NCBI GenBank assembly: GCA_051861445.1
Contig: JBHYCS010000013.1
Location: forward strand, 78,967-142,966
Reading direction: 5' to 3'
DNA from: Parasediminibacterium sp051861445
GTDB taxonomy: Bacteria; Bacteroidota; Bacteroidia; Chitinophagales; Chitinophagaceae
Length of the DNA: 64,000 nucleotides
This document shows positions 28,199-36,064 of this stretch, in pieces; positions within the stretch are counted from its first letter, which is position 1, and every line of letters starts with the position of its first letter. The translations under genes were made by a program, and so were the position numbers. The notes beneath the pieces were generated by a model. It was not told the origin of the DNA, searched no databases, and saw only the letters and a list, made by a program, of their open reading frames with translations.

Positions 28199-28762
28199 GG
28201 TGTGTATATAAAAATCAATCAAAATTACAAAACAAGCAGCCCAAATTACATGCAGCACATTTTACCATACTCATAACGAAATTGGCAAGCTAAAATTTTG
28301 CGAAAACCAAATTATACTATTTTTTGCAATCGTTGCTAAAATTGTTTTTTGGGCGTATCCTGCTGAAAGCAGGTCGGGCTGTTCGTTTTTACTCCGCCAC
28401 AAAACCCACACACAAAACCTTCAGCGGGGTAACCACTTCCATCCCTTACGCAAACTACAATAACCATTTTAGTGATAAATAGTTTAGTTAGCGGTAATGA
28501 TACCACAATTCTACCAACAACCTTCCGTGCAGAAACGCACAAAAATTCAAACATTATTAAAATTAGAAGAGCGGAAAGTCAACACACAAACTAGTGCCTT
28601 TTCTGCACATTTAATTTCACCCACATTAAAACCAAAATACTGATTATCCAACTTCTTTCCGACACAGATAATGTGTGAATGATGTAATTCCTTTTTTTAA
28701 TCGTGTAAGGTTTTAGGTATAAATAGGTATCACCTTTGTGTTATTGTGAAAATTCATTCACA
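28199..28762. other. non-coding stretch holding a GC-richer repeat-like block
   Basis: 564 bp without a supported gene. The centre (28351-28450) is a structured, GC-richer block treated separately. The right part is plain AT-rich leader DNA of the BON gene, with CACCTTTG at 28731-28738 as a weak -7 candidate. A 72-codon minus-strand frame across the block (28336-28554) is not accepted as a gene. Confidence 0.55.
28351..28450. repeat. short structured interspersed repeat candidate
   Basis: The block is clearly richer in G and C than its surroundings. It begins GGGCGTATCC and ends CATCCCTTACGC, so its ends are partly complementary (GCGTA with TACGC). Inside is a perfect hairpin CCTGCT-GAA-AGCAGG (28359-28373) followed by GGTCGGGCTGTTCG. 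From memory, blocks that begin GGGCG and end ATCCCTAACGC are scattered many times through Bacteroidota genomes; this copy fits that pattern. There is one copy in the window, so repetition is not shown here. Confidence 0.5.
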
Positions 28763-29446
28763 ATGAAAAAAATCACAATGAAAAATAATCATGAATTACA
28801 GACAGACGTTCAAAACGCCATTACATGGGAACCGTTATTGAATGCAGCAGAAATAGGGGTTACAGCCAAAGACGGTGTGGTTTCTTTGACAGGTGTGGTA
28901 GATAGCTACGCTAAAAAAATGGAAGCTGAAAATGCTGCCAAAAAAGTGATTGGGGTGAAAGCCTTGGTTGAAAAAATTGAAGTAATATTTCCAAATACTT
29001 GGTCAAAAACTGATGCTGAAATTGCAAATGAAGTTTTAACTGGTTTGAAAAACGATTGGTCAATACCAAATGATAAAGTAACTGTAAAAGTAGAGGATGG
29101 TTGGGTTACTTTGGAAGGCGAGTTACCATGGAATTACCAAAAGGAATCTGCAAAAAATGCTGTAAATTATTTAATGGGTGTTACAGGTGTAACAAATAAC
29201 ATTAAAATAAAATCCGAAACACACGATGCGATTGAAAAGAAAGATGTTGAAGATGCAATCCGAAGAAGTTGGTCAGTTGATGATAATGATATTAGCGTAT
29301 CAGTATCAGGAACAACGGTTACTTTAACTGGAACTGTAGACTCTTGGTATCAAAAAGAGGAAGCAGGTCGTATTGCTTGGAAAACTTCAGGTATATGGCA
29401 TGTAAAAAATGAATTGGTAGTTGACTATGAATATGCTTTTAGTTAA
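28763..29446 (+). CDS. triple BON-domain (OsmY-like) protein
   Basis: 227 residues from the ATG at 28763; the ATG at 28778 (MKNNHELQTDVQNAI) is an equally plausible start. Three BON domains follow each other (about 10-80, 85-155 and 160-227), each with a helix, then the strand pair V..GVVSLTGVVDSYA, V.DGWVTLEGELPWNY and VSGTTVTLTGTVDSWY. BON domains bind phospholipid surfaces and occur in osmotic-stress proteins such as OsmY. No signal peptide is evident, so the protein may be cytoplasmic, which is odd for an OsmY relative but common for this Bacteroidota type. It opens the accessory zone. Confidence 0.88.
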   Translation: MKKITMKNNHELQTDVQNAITWEPLLNAAEIGVTAKDGVVSLTGVVDSYAKKMEAENAAKKVIGVKALVEKIEVIFPNTWSKTDAEIANEVLTGLKNDWSIPNDKVTVKVEDGWVTLEGELPWNYQKESAKNAVNYLMGVTGVTNNIKIKSETHDAIEKKDVEDAIRRSWSVDDNDISVSVSGTTVTLTGTVDSWYQKEEAGRIAWKTSGIWHVKNELVVDYEYAFS

Positions 29447-29518
29447 TTAACAATTCTTAAACGATGAATAAAAACATCTTCCACTGTCTTTTTATAAACA
29501 ATATAAATAATAATTAAA

Positions 29519-29776
29519 ATGAAAAATACAGAAACAAACAGTAAAACAGATTTACAAGTAATTTCTAAAGTTGAAAATGAAAAAGGGATTGATAACCACA
29601 AAAAAGCAGCTACCCATTTTGAGGCGGCTGCAAAAAGTCATTTAGATGCTGCAAAACATCATCAAAGCGGCAATCACGAAAAGGCGGCAAAATGTACCGT
29701 TGAAGCCCATGGTCATTCATGTGTTGCAAACGAAGCACAGAAAGAAGATGTTAAACATCACACAGCCAAATTTTAA
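29519..29776 (+). CDS. small His/Ala/Lys-rich stress-type protein
   Basis: 85 residues without a signal peptide. The middle is a repetitive helical pattern (HKKAATHFEAAAKSHLDAAK then HHQSGNHEKAA), giving alternating His, Ala and Lys in an amphipathic helix, and two Cys near the C-terminus (AKCTVEAHGHSCVA). I recall similar short proteins beside BON and other stress genes in Bacteroidota; no function is established to my knowledge. The His/Cys content could mean metal binding, but that is inference. A strong terminator follows. Confidence 0.65.
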   Translation: MKNTETNSKTDLQVISKVENEKGIDNHKKAATHFEAAAKSHLDAAKHHQSGNHEKAAKCTVEAHGHSCVANEAQKEDVKHHTAKF

Positions 29777-29790
29777 AATGATTTTTCACA

Positions 29791-29832
29791 ACTTAAAAGC
29801 ATTGAACAAATCATTGCTTTTAAGTTTTTTTC
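29791..29832 (+). terminator. intrinsic terminator after the His/Ala/Lys-rich gene
   Basis: 11-bp stem ACTTAAAAGCA / TGCTTTTAAGT (29791-29801 with 29815-29825), then a run of T. Confidence 0.85.
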
Positions 29833-29853
29833 ATAATACTCACATCAATGGTC

Positions 29854-29997
29854 ATGTCTCAAACACTACAAACCGTTCCCTAAGTTGATTTGAAAAAATA
29901 TACAAGCAAATGGTATGATATTGCCACGTTTCAGCAACGGTTTCAGAAAGTATGCTTGAAATGGGTGAAAAGCTTTTTGCCATTGCCAACTGAATAA
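29854..29997 (+). pseudogene. lipocalin (Blc-like) N-terminal remnant
   Basis: Reading from the ATG at 29854 gives MSQTLQTVP, a TAA stop, then VDLKKYTSKWYDIATFQQRF and QKVC before the sequence loses similarity and stops at 29995-29997. The core matches the lipocalin signature region of bacterial Blc proteins, in which a residue pattern of the type DL.KY.G.WYEIA.FP.RF..GC is conserved. The in-frame stop and the loss of the remaining barrel strands show a dead gene. Lipocalins of this type bind lipids at the outer membrane under envelope stress. Confidence 0.65.
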
Positions 29998-30197
29998 AAA
30001 ATAAAATCACCTTAGAACTAATTATAAAAATTAAAAAGAAACAGCATTTCAATAGTAAAGCCATCTGTTGCATAATGTTTTAAAGGATAATAAAACTGAA
30101 CTAACGGATAAGATTGAAAAAGTGGTTAATAAATTCATTAAGAAAAATGTAAAGAAAGTATTGGAAGTCGCTTAGATAAATATTCAAAAAATGATTT

Positions 30198-30339
30198 ATG
30201 ACGAATTTAGAATTCACAGCCGCTTTAAGTGCTTGCTAGTATTGTATTTGAAATACAATGGCATCATAAGTCAGTAGAATTAAGAACTAATACATTAGTT
30301 TCTGTTGGTGTCGCAATTTTTGTTTTGATTTCAATATAG
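30198..30339 (+). pseudogene. MgtC/SapB-family N-terminal remnant
   Basis: The frame from 30198 opens MTNLEFTAALSA and meets a stop; shifting by one base near 30230 restores VLASIVFEIQWHHKSVELRT followed by NTLVSVGVAIFVLISI and a stop. This matches the start of MgtC/SapB membrane proteins, where the pattern LG..IG.ER......AGLRTN.LVS.GAA.F.L.S is typical. About two-thirds of the protein is missing. MgtC proteins are linked to magnesium limitation and membrane energetics. Confidence 0.7.
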
Positions 30340-30392
30340 CTATGAACCTAGTTTTAAAACCATTAAAAGAATGGTTTACAAAAAGAGAAAAA

Positions 30393-31142
30393 ATGAAAAA
30401 TAGGCCAATATTAAAAATTGAAGAAAAATCTACAGCAAACAATAAAGTTATTGCCAAAGTAGTAAATGCTGGTAAAGAATATAAAGCTGGAGACACCACC
30501 ATTACAGCATTAAAAGCAAGTACAGTAGAGTTGATTGCTGGTGAGTTACTATTAATTATTGGCCCATCAGGTTCAGGAAAAACTACACTGCTTTCTTTAT
30601 TTGGTTGTGTGCTATATCCAAGTTTTGGTGAAGTATGGATTGATAGTGTACAGGTGAATAAGCTAAACGAAAGTAAATTAGCTGAATTACGATTGAATAA
30701 AATTGGATTTATTTTCCAACGATTTAATCTCATTGCACCGCTTACAGCATTAGAGAATGTAATGATGCCTTTATTACTGCAAGGAAGATCTGACAGCGAT
30801 GCTAAAGTAAAAGCATCAGCAGCATTAGAAAAAGTAGGAATGGGTGATAGAATGAAAAATTTATCAAATGATTTAAGCGGTGGGCAACAACAGCGTGTTG
30901 CTATAGCAAGAGCCTTGGTTACCAATCCTGAAATGATGCTTTGTGATGAACCAACGGCATCGCTTGACCTTGCAAGTGCAGGCATTGTGATGAGAGAATT
31001 AAAAGAATTAGCGAAACAAGGTAAAGCGGTGGCTGTAGTTACTCACGACACTCGGTTAAGACCATTTGCTAATAGAATTGTATATGTTTTAGATGGTGGC
31101 ATATCAAACAAACCTGTAGAAGAAGAAATAGCATTAACATAA
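30393..31142 (+). CDS. ABC transporter ATPase (LolD/MacB/DevA type)
   Basis: 249 residues from the ATG at 30393. The frame stays open back to 30342, but that extension (MNLVLKPLKEWFTKRE) resembles an internal MgtC piece and is probably a relic. Visible: Walker A GPSGSGKTT, Q-loop in FIFQRFNLIAP, signature LSGGQQQRVAIARAL, Walker B MMLCDEPTASLD and the switch His in VVTHD. It is first of four tightly packed genes (ATPase, adaptor, permease, channel) that together form a DevBCA/MacAB-like exporter spanning both membranes. Confidence 0.93.
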   Translation: MKNRPILKIEEKSTANNKVIAKVVNAGKEYKAGDTTITALKASTVELIAGELLLIIGPSGSGKTTLLSLFGCVLYPSFGEVWIDSVQVNKLNESKLAELRLNKIGFIFQRFNLIAPLTALENVMMPLLLQGRSDSDAKVKASAALEKVGMGDRMKNLSNDLSGGQQQRVAIARALVTNPEMMLCDEPTASLDLASAGIVMRELKELAKQGKAVAVVTHDTRLRPFANRIVYVLDGGISNKPVEEEIALT

Positions 31143-31146
31143 AATA

Positions 31147-32100
31147 ATGAAAAACTTCGTCTTCTTTATACCGCTCATTTTCTTTCAAACTTCTTGTAAC
31201 AATAATGCTGCAAAGGAAAAACTGGAAGTTGAAAAAGCCAAACAAGCTAATGCTATTAATTACATAATTGGTATTGGTAAAATAATTCCAAAAAATGATA
31301 TTGTTCAATTATCATCACCTGTAAATGGAATTGTGCAGAAAATTTATAAAAATGAAAATGATAGCGTAACGATTGGTACTATTATTTTGGAACTAGAGCA
31401 TCAGTTAGAGGATGAAAAATATGTATACTTAGGCAATCAGATAACCACACAATCTGCCCAAATAAATGTAGATGCAGCAAGTGTTGAAGAATTGGAAGCT
31501 AAAGTTGGTAATGCAAAAACAGAATTGCAACACCTACAAAATTTGTTATTAAAAGGTGCTGAAACTCAACAAAAAGTTGACGATGCTAACACTAATTTAA
31601 AAGCACTCACTTCAAATTTAAATAAATTAGAAGCTACAGTAACTGTTTCAAAAAGCAGGTTGCAAGAAATAAAAACGAATTTAAAATCAGCTCAACTAGA
31701 AAGAAATCAAAAAATAATTAAGTCGCCCATAAATGGAAGAATTTTAGAACTAACTGTTTTAATCGGTAGCTCAGTATCCACTCAAGAATCATTCGCACAA
31801 ATTAGCCCAAATGGTAGAACAATTGCCATTTGCGAAATAGATGAATTGAATGCAGAAAAAATAGTTATTGGTCAGAAAGCTTGGATTAGAAGCGTTGGCT
31901 CATCCGATACTCTGTCAACGGGTACAATATATTTTGCATCATCTTTTCTTAAAAGAAAATCATTGTTTACCGACCAATCGGGTGAAAAAGAAGATAGAAG
32001 AGTGAGAACAATAAAGATGTTACTCGACAATCCTGAAAAATTATTGTTGAATGCAAGGGTAGAATGTGTGGTGAATATTTCTAGCAATCTTAAAAAATAA
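31147..32100 (+). CDS. HlyD-family periplasmic adaptor lipoprotein (DevB-like)
   Basis: 317 residues with a lipoprotein signal (IPLIFFQTSC). A biotinyl-lipoyl half-domain (IVQLSSPVNGIVQKIYKNEN), a long helical hairpin about residues 90-190 rich in Glu/Lys/Leu, the second lipoyl half (IIKSPINGRILELTV) and a beta-barrel domain follow in the order typical of membrane-fusion proteins. It should connect the FtsX-type permease to the TolC-like channel encoded two genes on. It starts 4 bp after the ATPase stop. Confidence 0.9.
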   Translation: MKNFVFFIPLIFFQTSCNNNAAKEKLEVEKAKQANAINYIIGIGKIIPKNDIVQLSSPVNGIVQKIYKNENDSVTIGTIILELEHQLEDEKYVYLGNQITTQSAQINVDAASVEELEAKVGNAKTELQHLQNLLLKGAETQQKVDDANTNLKALTSNLNKLEATVTVSKSRLQEIKTNLKSAQLERNQKIIKSPINGRILELTVLIGSSVSTQESFAQISPNGRTIAICEIDELNAEKIVIGQKAWIRSVGSSDTLSTGTIYFASSFLKRKSLFTDQSGEKEDRRVRTIKMLLDNPEKLLLNARVECVVNISSNLKK

Positions 32101-32103
32101 AGT

Positions 32104-33231
32104 ATGTTAAAGATTGCGTGGAAGTTCATAAAGTTTGATAAAACTAAAAGCATTGGGGTTATTGTTGGCATACTCATTAGTACATTTTTGATTGGTCAAC
32201 AGTTAGGTGTTTTCTTTTTTCTATCAGGCTTGATGGGGGCATTAGCCAATGATGTAAAGGCAGATATATGGGTGGTAGATAGCAAAACAAATGATGTTAA
32301 TCAATTAGGTAGATTAGACATCAGAAACCTGAGAGCAATACAAGGCATCAATGGTATTAAAGAAGCATTTCCTTTAATTATTACAGGAGCTTCATGCAAT
32401 TTTGAAAATGGAACAAGTGGTGCTATTACACTATTGGGTGTTGATGAAAATCATATTAATGCTTTAGTGAGCAAAAATAAAATTATGGCTGGCAATGTTT
32501 CCGATTTACAATTGGATGGAGCAGTGAGTGCTGAATTTTTTGAAAAGAAAAACTTGGGTGGAAACATTGATATTAGAACCAACTTAGAGATTAATGGTAA
32601 GAAGGCATTTTTTGTTTTGCAAACAAAAGGATTCCGAGGTTTTGGTAGCAGTTTTTGTGCTACCACCATTGAGAGAGCAAGATTTTTTTCTAATCAATCA
32701 GTCAATTCTATTAGTGCCGTTTTAGTGAATGTAAATAACATTGAAAATATTGACCAAGTAGTGGCAAATATTAATGAGAACATTTTTGGAGTTAGAGCTT
32801 GGCCATCACAAAAATTAGCTGCATCATCTGTTAAAAAAATATTGGCTAGTAGTGGCATTGCATTGAGTACAGGTACACTGATCATTTTCGCATTGATAGC
32901 TGGTTTTTTTATAATTGGCTTAACGATGTATTCATCAGCTCTTGACCGTTTAAAAGATTATGGAACACTTAAAGCCATTGGAGCAAGTAATAAATATATC
33001 AGCAAATTAATTCTAACACAAGCCCTATTATTTACAGTTGTTGGGTTTTTAATAGGCTTGGCTTTGTTAGAAGGGTTTAGAATTGGCGTAGCAAAATCCG
33101 GATTAATTTTTTCGTTTTCTCCATTGGTGTTGCTTACAATGTTTTCTACAATTGGTTTGATTTCAATAAGCGGAGCTTCATTTGCATTGAGCAGAATTAA
33201 AAGTGTTGAACCTGCTGCTGTATTTAGGTAG
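32104..33231 (+). CDS. FtsX-type ABC permease (DevC-like)
   Basis: 375 residues. Topology is that of the MacB/DevC class: one N-terminal membrane segment (about 18-42), a large periplasmic domain to about 250, then three C-terminal segments (SGIALSTGTLIIFALIAGFF; LILTQALLFTVVGFLIGLAL; PLVLLTMFSTIGLISISGAS) ending EPAAVFR. The cytoplasmic loop motif LKDYGTLKAIGASNKYI is the FtsX-family coupling region. The single-copy permease plus separate ATPase is the DevCA arrangement. It begins 3 bp after the adaptor. Confidence 0.9.
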   Translation: MLKIAWKFIKFDKTKSIGVIVGILISTFLIGQQLGVFFFLSGLMGALANDVKADIWVVDSKTNDVNQLGRLDIRNLRAIQGINGIKEAFPLIITGASCNFENGTSGAITLLGVDENHINALVSKNKIMAGNVSDLQLDGAVSAEFFEKKNLGGNIDIRTNLEINGKKAFFVLQTKGFRGFGSSFCATTIERARFFSNQSVNSISAVLVNVNNIENIDQVVANINENIFGVRAWPSQKLAASSVKKILASSGIALSTGTLIIFALIAGFFIIGLTMYSSALDRLKDYGTLKAIGASNKYISKLILTQALLFTVVGFLIGLALLEGFRIGVAKSGLIFSFSPLVLLTMFSTIGLISISGASFALSRIKSVEPAAVFR

Positions 33232-33259
33232 AGTAAATAATTAAAGGAAAGGAAACAAC

Positions 33260-34666
33260 ATGAAAGTAATAAATAATTTAAGCAATGAACTAACAATGTC
33301 TATCTTAAAAATAGGCAAGAAAATTTATTTATTACTCATTATCATAACAGTATTTCTTTTGCCTTCAAAAGTTGCAACTGCCCAAATCAAAATAACCTTA
33401 TCTCAAGCCATTAATAATGGATTAGCAAATAAGAAAAACATTCTTGCTGGCAAATTAGATGCAACTATAAGCAACTTACAAACGAAGGCATTATATCAAA
33501 AATATTTACCGCAGCTATCAGCAGAATATCAATATTTGTACAATCCCATTTTACAAACATCCATTTTACCGATTGGAATGTTTAATGCTTCCTATCCTAT
33601 TGATGCAACAAAGAGTGTGCAATTTGGTACTAAATGGACACAATCTGCCGGGCTTACAGCTACTCTTCCATTATTTGATTTGTCAATACAAAGACATATT
33701 AATGAATCAAAACTAAAAGAACAGATTTCAGCCTTGTCACAAGAGCAAGTAGAATATGAGTTGGCATACACCATTGCCCAGATATATATTGATATTTATC
33801 TACAAGAAGCGAAAATGAAGTTGCTCATTGCCGATACCAACAGAACATACATTAGCTATATTTTACTAAAAAATAAGTTTGATGAAAAGAGGCTACTGAA
33901 ATCTGATTTGAATAAATCAAAAGTAAACCACAATAATACCGTTCAATTATTATCTGATGGAATAGCCCAATTAATTCAGTATAAAGTATACTTGCTATTC
34001 TTAATGGGAACAAAAGAAATTGAAAAATGGGATTTTGAAATAGATACCACTTTCAGTACAAAATACGCATTTGAAAATAAGGATAACAGAATAAATGCAC
34101 AACAATTACCCGACCTGAAACAGCTCACCTTACAAAGTGAATTAACCAATTTGCAAGCAAATTCAGAAAAGTCAAAACACATACCAACTCTAAGCTTCAA
34201 AGGATATTTAGGTGCCAATCAATTTAAAAACACATTTAACCCAGTAGCAACGAATTCTTGGTTTGGTCTAAGTTATGTAGGTTTAAATATTAAAGTTCCT
34301 GTTCTTTTTGGCGAAAATTCGAGCAATAAAATCCAGCAACTAAAATTACAATCCAACCAATACAATTTACAAAAAGAAGATAAAACACTCCAATATAAAA
34401 AAGATGTATTTACCACAAAACTTAAAATAGAAAATATACAAACACAGTTAAAAACACAACAAGAAAACATAACACTAAGTACAGAAACCATTAGCATTTA
34501 TCAGTCTCGTGTTTTGGAAGGGCAAGAAACCGCATCTAGCTTAAATTTAGAAGAAGCAAGTCTTCAAGTTTTAAATACTAATTATGAAGTTAACAAAAAG
34601 CAAGTAATGATTTATTGGTTAGATTATTTAAAATTTTCAGGACAATTAACCATATTATGGAAATGA
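33260..34666 (+). CDS. TolC-family outer-membrane channel
   Basis: 468 residues from the ATG at 33260, which has an unusually purine-rich upstream region (AGGAAAGGAAAC). An ATG at 33296 gives a cleaner signal peptide (MSILKIGKKIYLLLIIITVF, cut after TATAQ-like VATAQ) and is a real alternative. The mature protein shows TolC-type duplicated helical domains (LSQAINNGLANKKNILAGKL; LKLQSNQYNLQKEDKTLQYK) with beta-strand segments near YLPQLSAEYQYLYNP. It completes the exporter begun at 30393 and would carry substrate across the outer membrane. Confidence 0.88.
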   Translation: MKVINNLSNELTMSILKIGKKIYLLLIIITVFLLPSKVATAQIKITLSQAINNGLANKKNILAGKLDATISNLQTKALYQKYLPQLSAEYQYLYNPILQTSILPIGMFNASYPIDATKSVQFGTKWTQSAGLTATLPLFDLSIQRHINESKLKEQISALSQEQVEYELAYTIAQIYIDIYLQEAKMKLLIADTNRTYISYILLKNKFDEKRLLKSDLNKSKVNHNNTVQLLSDGIAQLIQYKVYLLFLMGTKEIEKWDFEIDTTFSTKYAFENKDNRINAQQLPDLKQLTLQSELTNLQANSEKSKHIPTLSFKGYLGANQFKNTFNPVATNSWFGLSYVGLNIKVPVLFGENSSNKIQQLKLQSNQYNLQKEDKTLQYKKDVFTTKLKIENIQTQLKTQQENITLSTETISIYQSRVLEGQETASSLNLEEASLQVLNTNYEVNKKQVMIYWLDYLKFSGQLTILWK

Positions 34667-34754
34667 AAGCATTAGAAGAAGATTGTAGACATTTTGAATT
34701 TCTTGCAAACAATTCAAAATAGTTTGAATAAACCAGTTATAAAATCAAAATAAA

Positions 34755-35477
34755 ATGACATTAGCAGAAATTATAAATTACCGACGTTCTGTAAGACACT
34801 ATAAAGCTCTTACAATAGATACTGAAAAGGTGAAACATTGCCTAGAACTTGCAACTTTAGCACCCAACAGTTCTAATATGCAATTATGGGAATTTTATCA
34901 CATAACAACTCCAGAAATACTAAAGCAACTTTCTATTGCCTGCTTAAATCAAGAATCGGCAACTACGGCACAACAAATGGTTGTATTTGTAACTCGGCAA
35001 GATTTGTATAGAAAAAGAGCCAGAAAAATGTTGGAATTAGAAACTCAAAATATCTGTAAAAACAGCCCTAAAGAGAAACAAGTTAAACGAATTAATAAAT
35101 GGAAATTATACTACGGTAAAGTAATGCCTTTTTTGTACGTTCGATTCTTGGGTTTTCTTGGATTGGTTCGAAAAATAGTGGTAATCAGTGTTGGGCTTTT
35201 CAGACCTATCATTTATCAAGTATCTGAAAATGATATGAGAGTGGTAGTTCATAAAACTTGTGCTTTGGCTGCACAAACATTTATGTTGGCAATGGCCAAT
35301 GAAATGTACGACACTTGTCCAATGGAAGGATTTGATAGTAGAAAGGTGAAAAGAATTTTAAAATTGCCTTATGGTGCAGAAATAAATATGGTTATTTCTT
35401 GTGGAATACGAGATGAAAAAGGAGTATGGGGCGACAGGATGAGAATTCCATTTAATGAAGTATATCAACAAATTTAA
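34755..35477 (+). CDS. nitroreductase-family flavoprotein
   Basis: 240 residues. The N-terminal FMN motif RRSVRHYKALTID (10-22) and LAPNSSNMQLWEF (36-48) and the later CALAAQTFMLAMA segment place it in the nitroreductase fold. A hydrophobic insertion around 125-155 (FLYVRFLGFLGLVRKIVVIS) is unusual and may be a membrane-contacting or dimer segment. Family members reduce nitroaromatics, quinones or flavins with NAD(P)H. It follows the TolC gene by 88 bp; whether it belongs to the exporter operon is uncertain. Confidence 0.85.
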   Translation: MTLAEIINYRRSVRHYKALTIDTEKVKHCLELATLAPNSSNMQLWEFYHITTPEILKQLSIACLNQESATTAQQMVVFVTRQDLYRKRARKMLELETQNICKNSPKEKQVKRINKWKLYYGKVMPFLYVRFLGFLGLVRKIVVISVGLFRPIIYQVSENDMRVVVHKTCALAAQTFMLAMANEMYDTCPMEGFDSRKVKRILKLPYGAEINMVISCGIRDEKGVWGDRMRIPFNEVYQQI

Positions 35478-35718
35478 AAAACAAATACCAGCAATACCTT
35501 ATTCTAATTTTAGCAGACTTGTTCCATATTTGCGAGTCAACCTATTTCAATGTGAGACGCCAAGCCTTATTCGTCGGTAATAAACCATTTTCACTCATTT
35601 ATATTCAATCATTATCGAAAACAACATTAAAATTTGTTTTGTCATTTACAATTACGTAAAAGAGAGCCAATAACCACAAGAATTTTAAATAAACAAAGCA
35701 TAGTTGCTTGCATTCGTT

Positions 35719-35726
35719 TATTTTTG
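35719..35726 (+). promoter_or_regulatory. candidate -7 element of gatC, near-leaderless
   Basis: TATTTTTG matches TAnnTTTG and ends 5 bp before the ATG at 35732, predicting a transcript that starts at or beside the start codon. No TTTG at -33. Confidence 0.4.
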
Positions 35727-35731
35727 TTTAC

Positions 35732-36022
35732 ATGGAAGTAACAACTGCTTTAGTTCAAAAATTAGCACATTTGGCAAGATTGCATTTTACAGAAGAAGAA
35801 ATGCAACATTATACTACCGATTTACAAAACATGGTTTCGTTTGTAGAACAATTAAATAAAGTAGACACCACCAATGTTGAACCTATTTTACACATGGGTG
35901 ATGCTGTAAATGCGTTGAGAGAAGATGTGGTTGAAGGTTCTGCAACTAGAGAAGATGCTTTAAAAAATGCCCCTTCTACCGACGGTGTATTTTTTAAAGT
36001 ACCGAAAGTAATTAAAAAATAA
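35732..36022 (+). CDS. gatC: aspartyl/glutamyl-tRNA amidotransferase subunit C
   Basis: 96 residues from the ATG at 35732, the usual GatC size; the TTG eight codons upstream precedes the promoter and is rejected. Visible: VQKLAHLARLHFTEEEMQHY at the N-terminus and the C-terminal LREDVVEGSATREDALKNAP and FFKVPKVI. GatC stabilises GatA in the GatCAB enzyme that makes Gln-tRNA(Gln) and Asn-tRNA(Asn). gatA and gatB are not in the window, which is normal in Bacteroidota. Confidence 0.93.
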   Translation: MEVTTALVQKLAHLARLHFTEEEMQHYTTDLQNMVSFVEQLNKVDTTNVEPILHMGDAVNALREDVVEGSATREDALKNAPSTDGVFFKVPKVIKK

Positions 36023-36064
36023 AGAGTACATTCAACCCAATAATACAACACAAAACCATTTTTT

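Larger units (their letters stand above)
29777..30392. other. decayed intergenic zone with gene remnants
   Basis: 616 bp without an intact gene. It holds a terminator, a broken lipocalin fragment (29854-29997), a short unrecognised open stretch ending EKVVNKFIKKNVKKVLEVA (stop near 30175) and a broken MgtC fragment (30198-30339). Taken together this is the residue of several deletions. Confidence 0.65.

Noticed and set aside
28336..28554. 72-codon minus-strand frame across the GC-richer block
   Set aside because: It runs through the structured repeat candidate, has Cys/Gly-rich low-quality content and no signal or domain. I recall similar spurious proteins annotated over the same repeat in other genomes.
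29646..29888. 80-codon plus-strand frame overlapping the His/Ala/Lys-rich gene
   Set aside because: It is a shifted reading of that gene and continues through its terminator.
34657..34722. 21-codon frame MEMKALEEDCRHFEFLANNSK overlapping the end of the TolC gene
   Set aside because: Too short to judge, no recognised family; could be the remnant of a gene, but nothing supports expression.
35478..35731. possible tRNA or mobile-element remnant near 35530-35580 (slightly GC-richer)
   Set aside because: I could not fold a cloverleaf or find ends of an insertion sequence; left unassigned.
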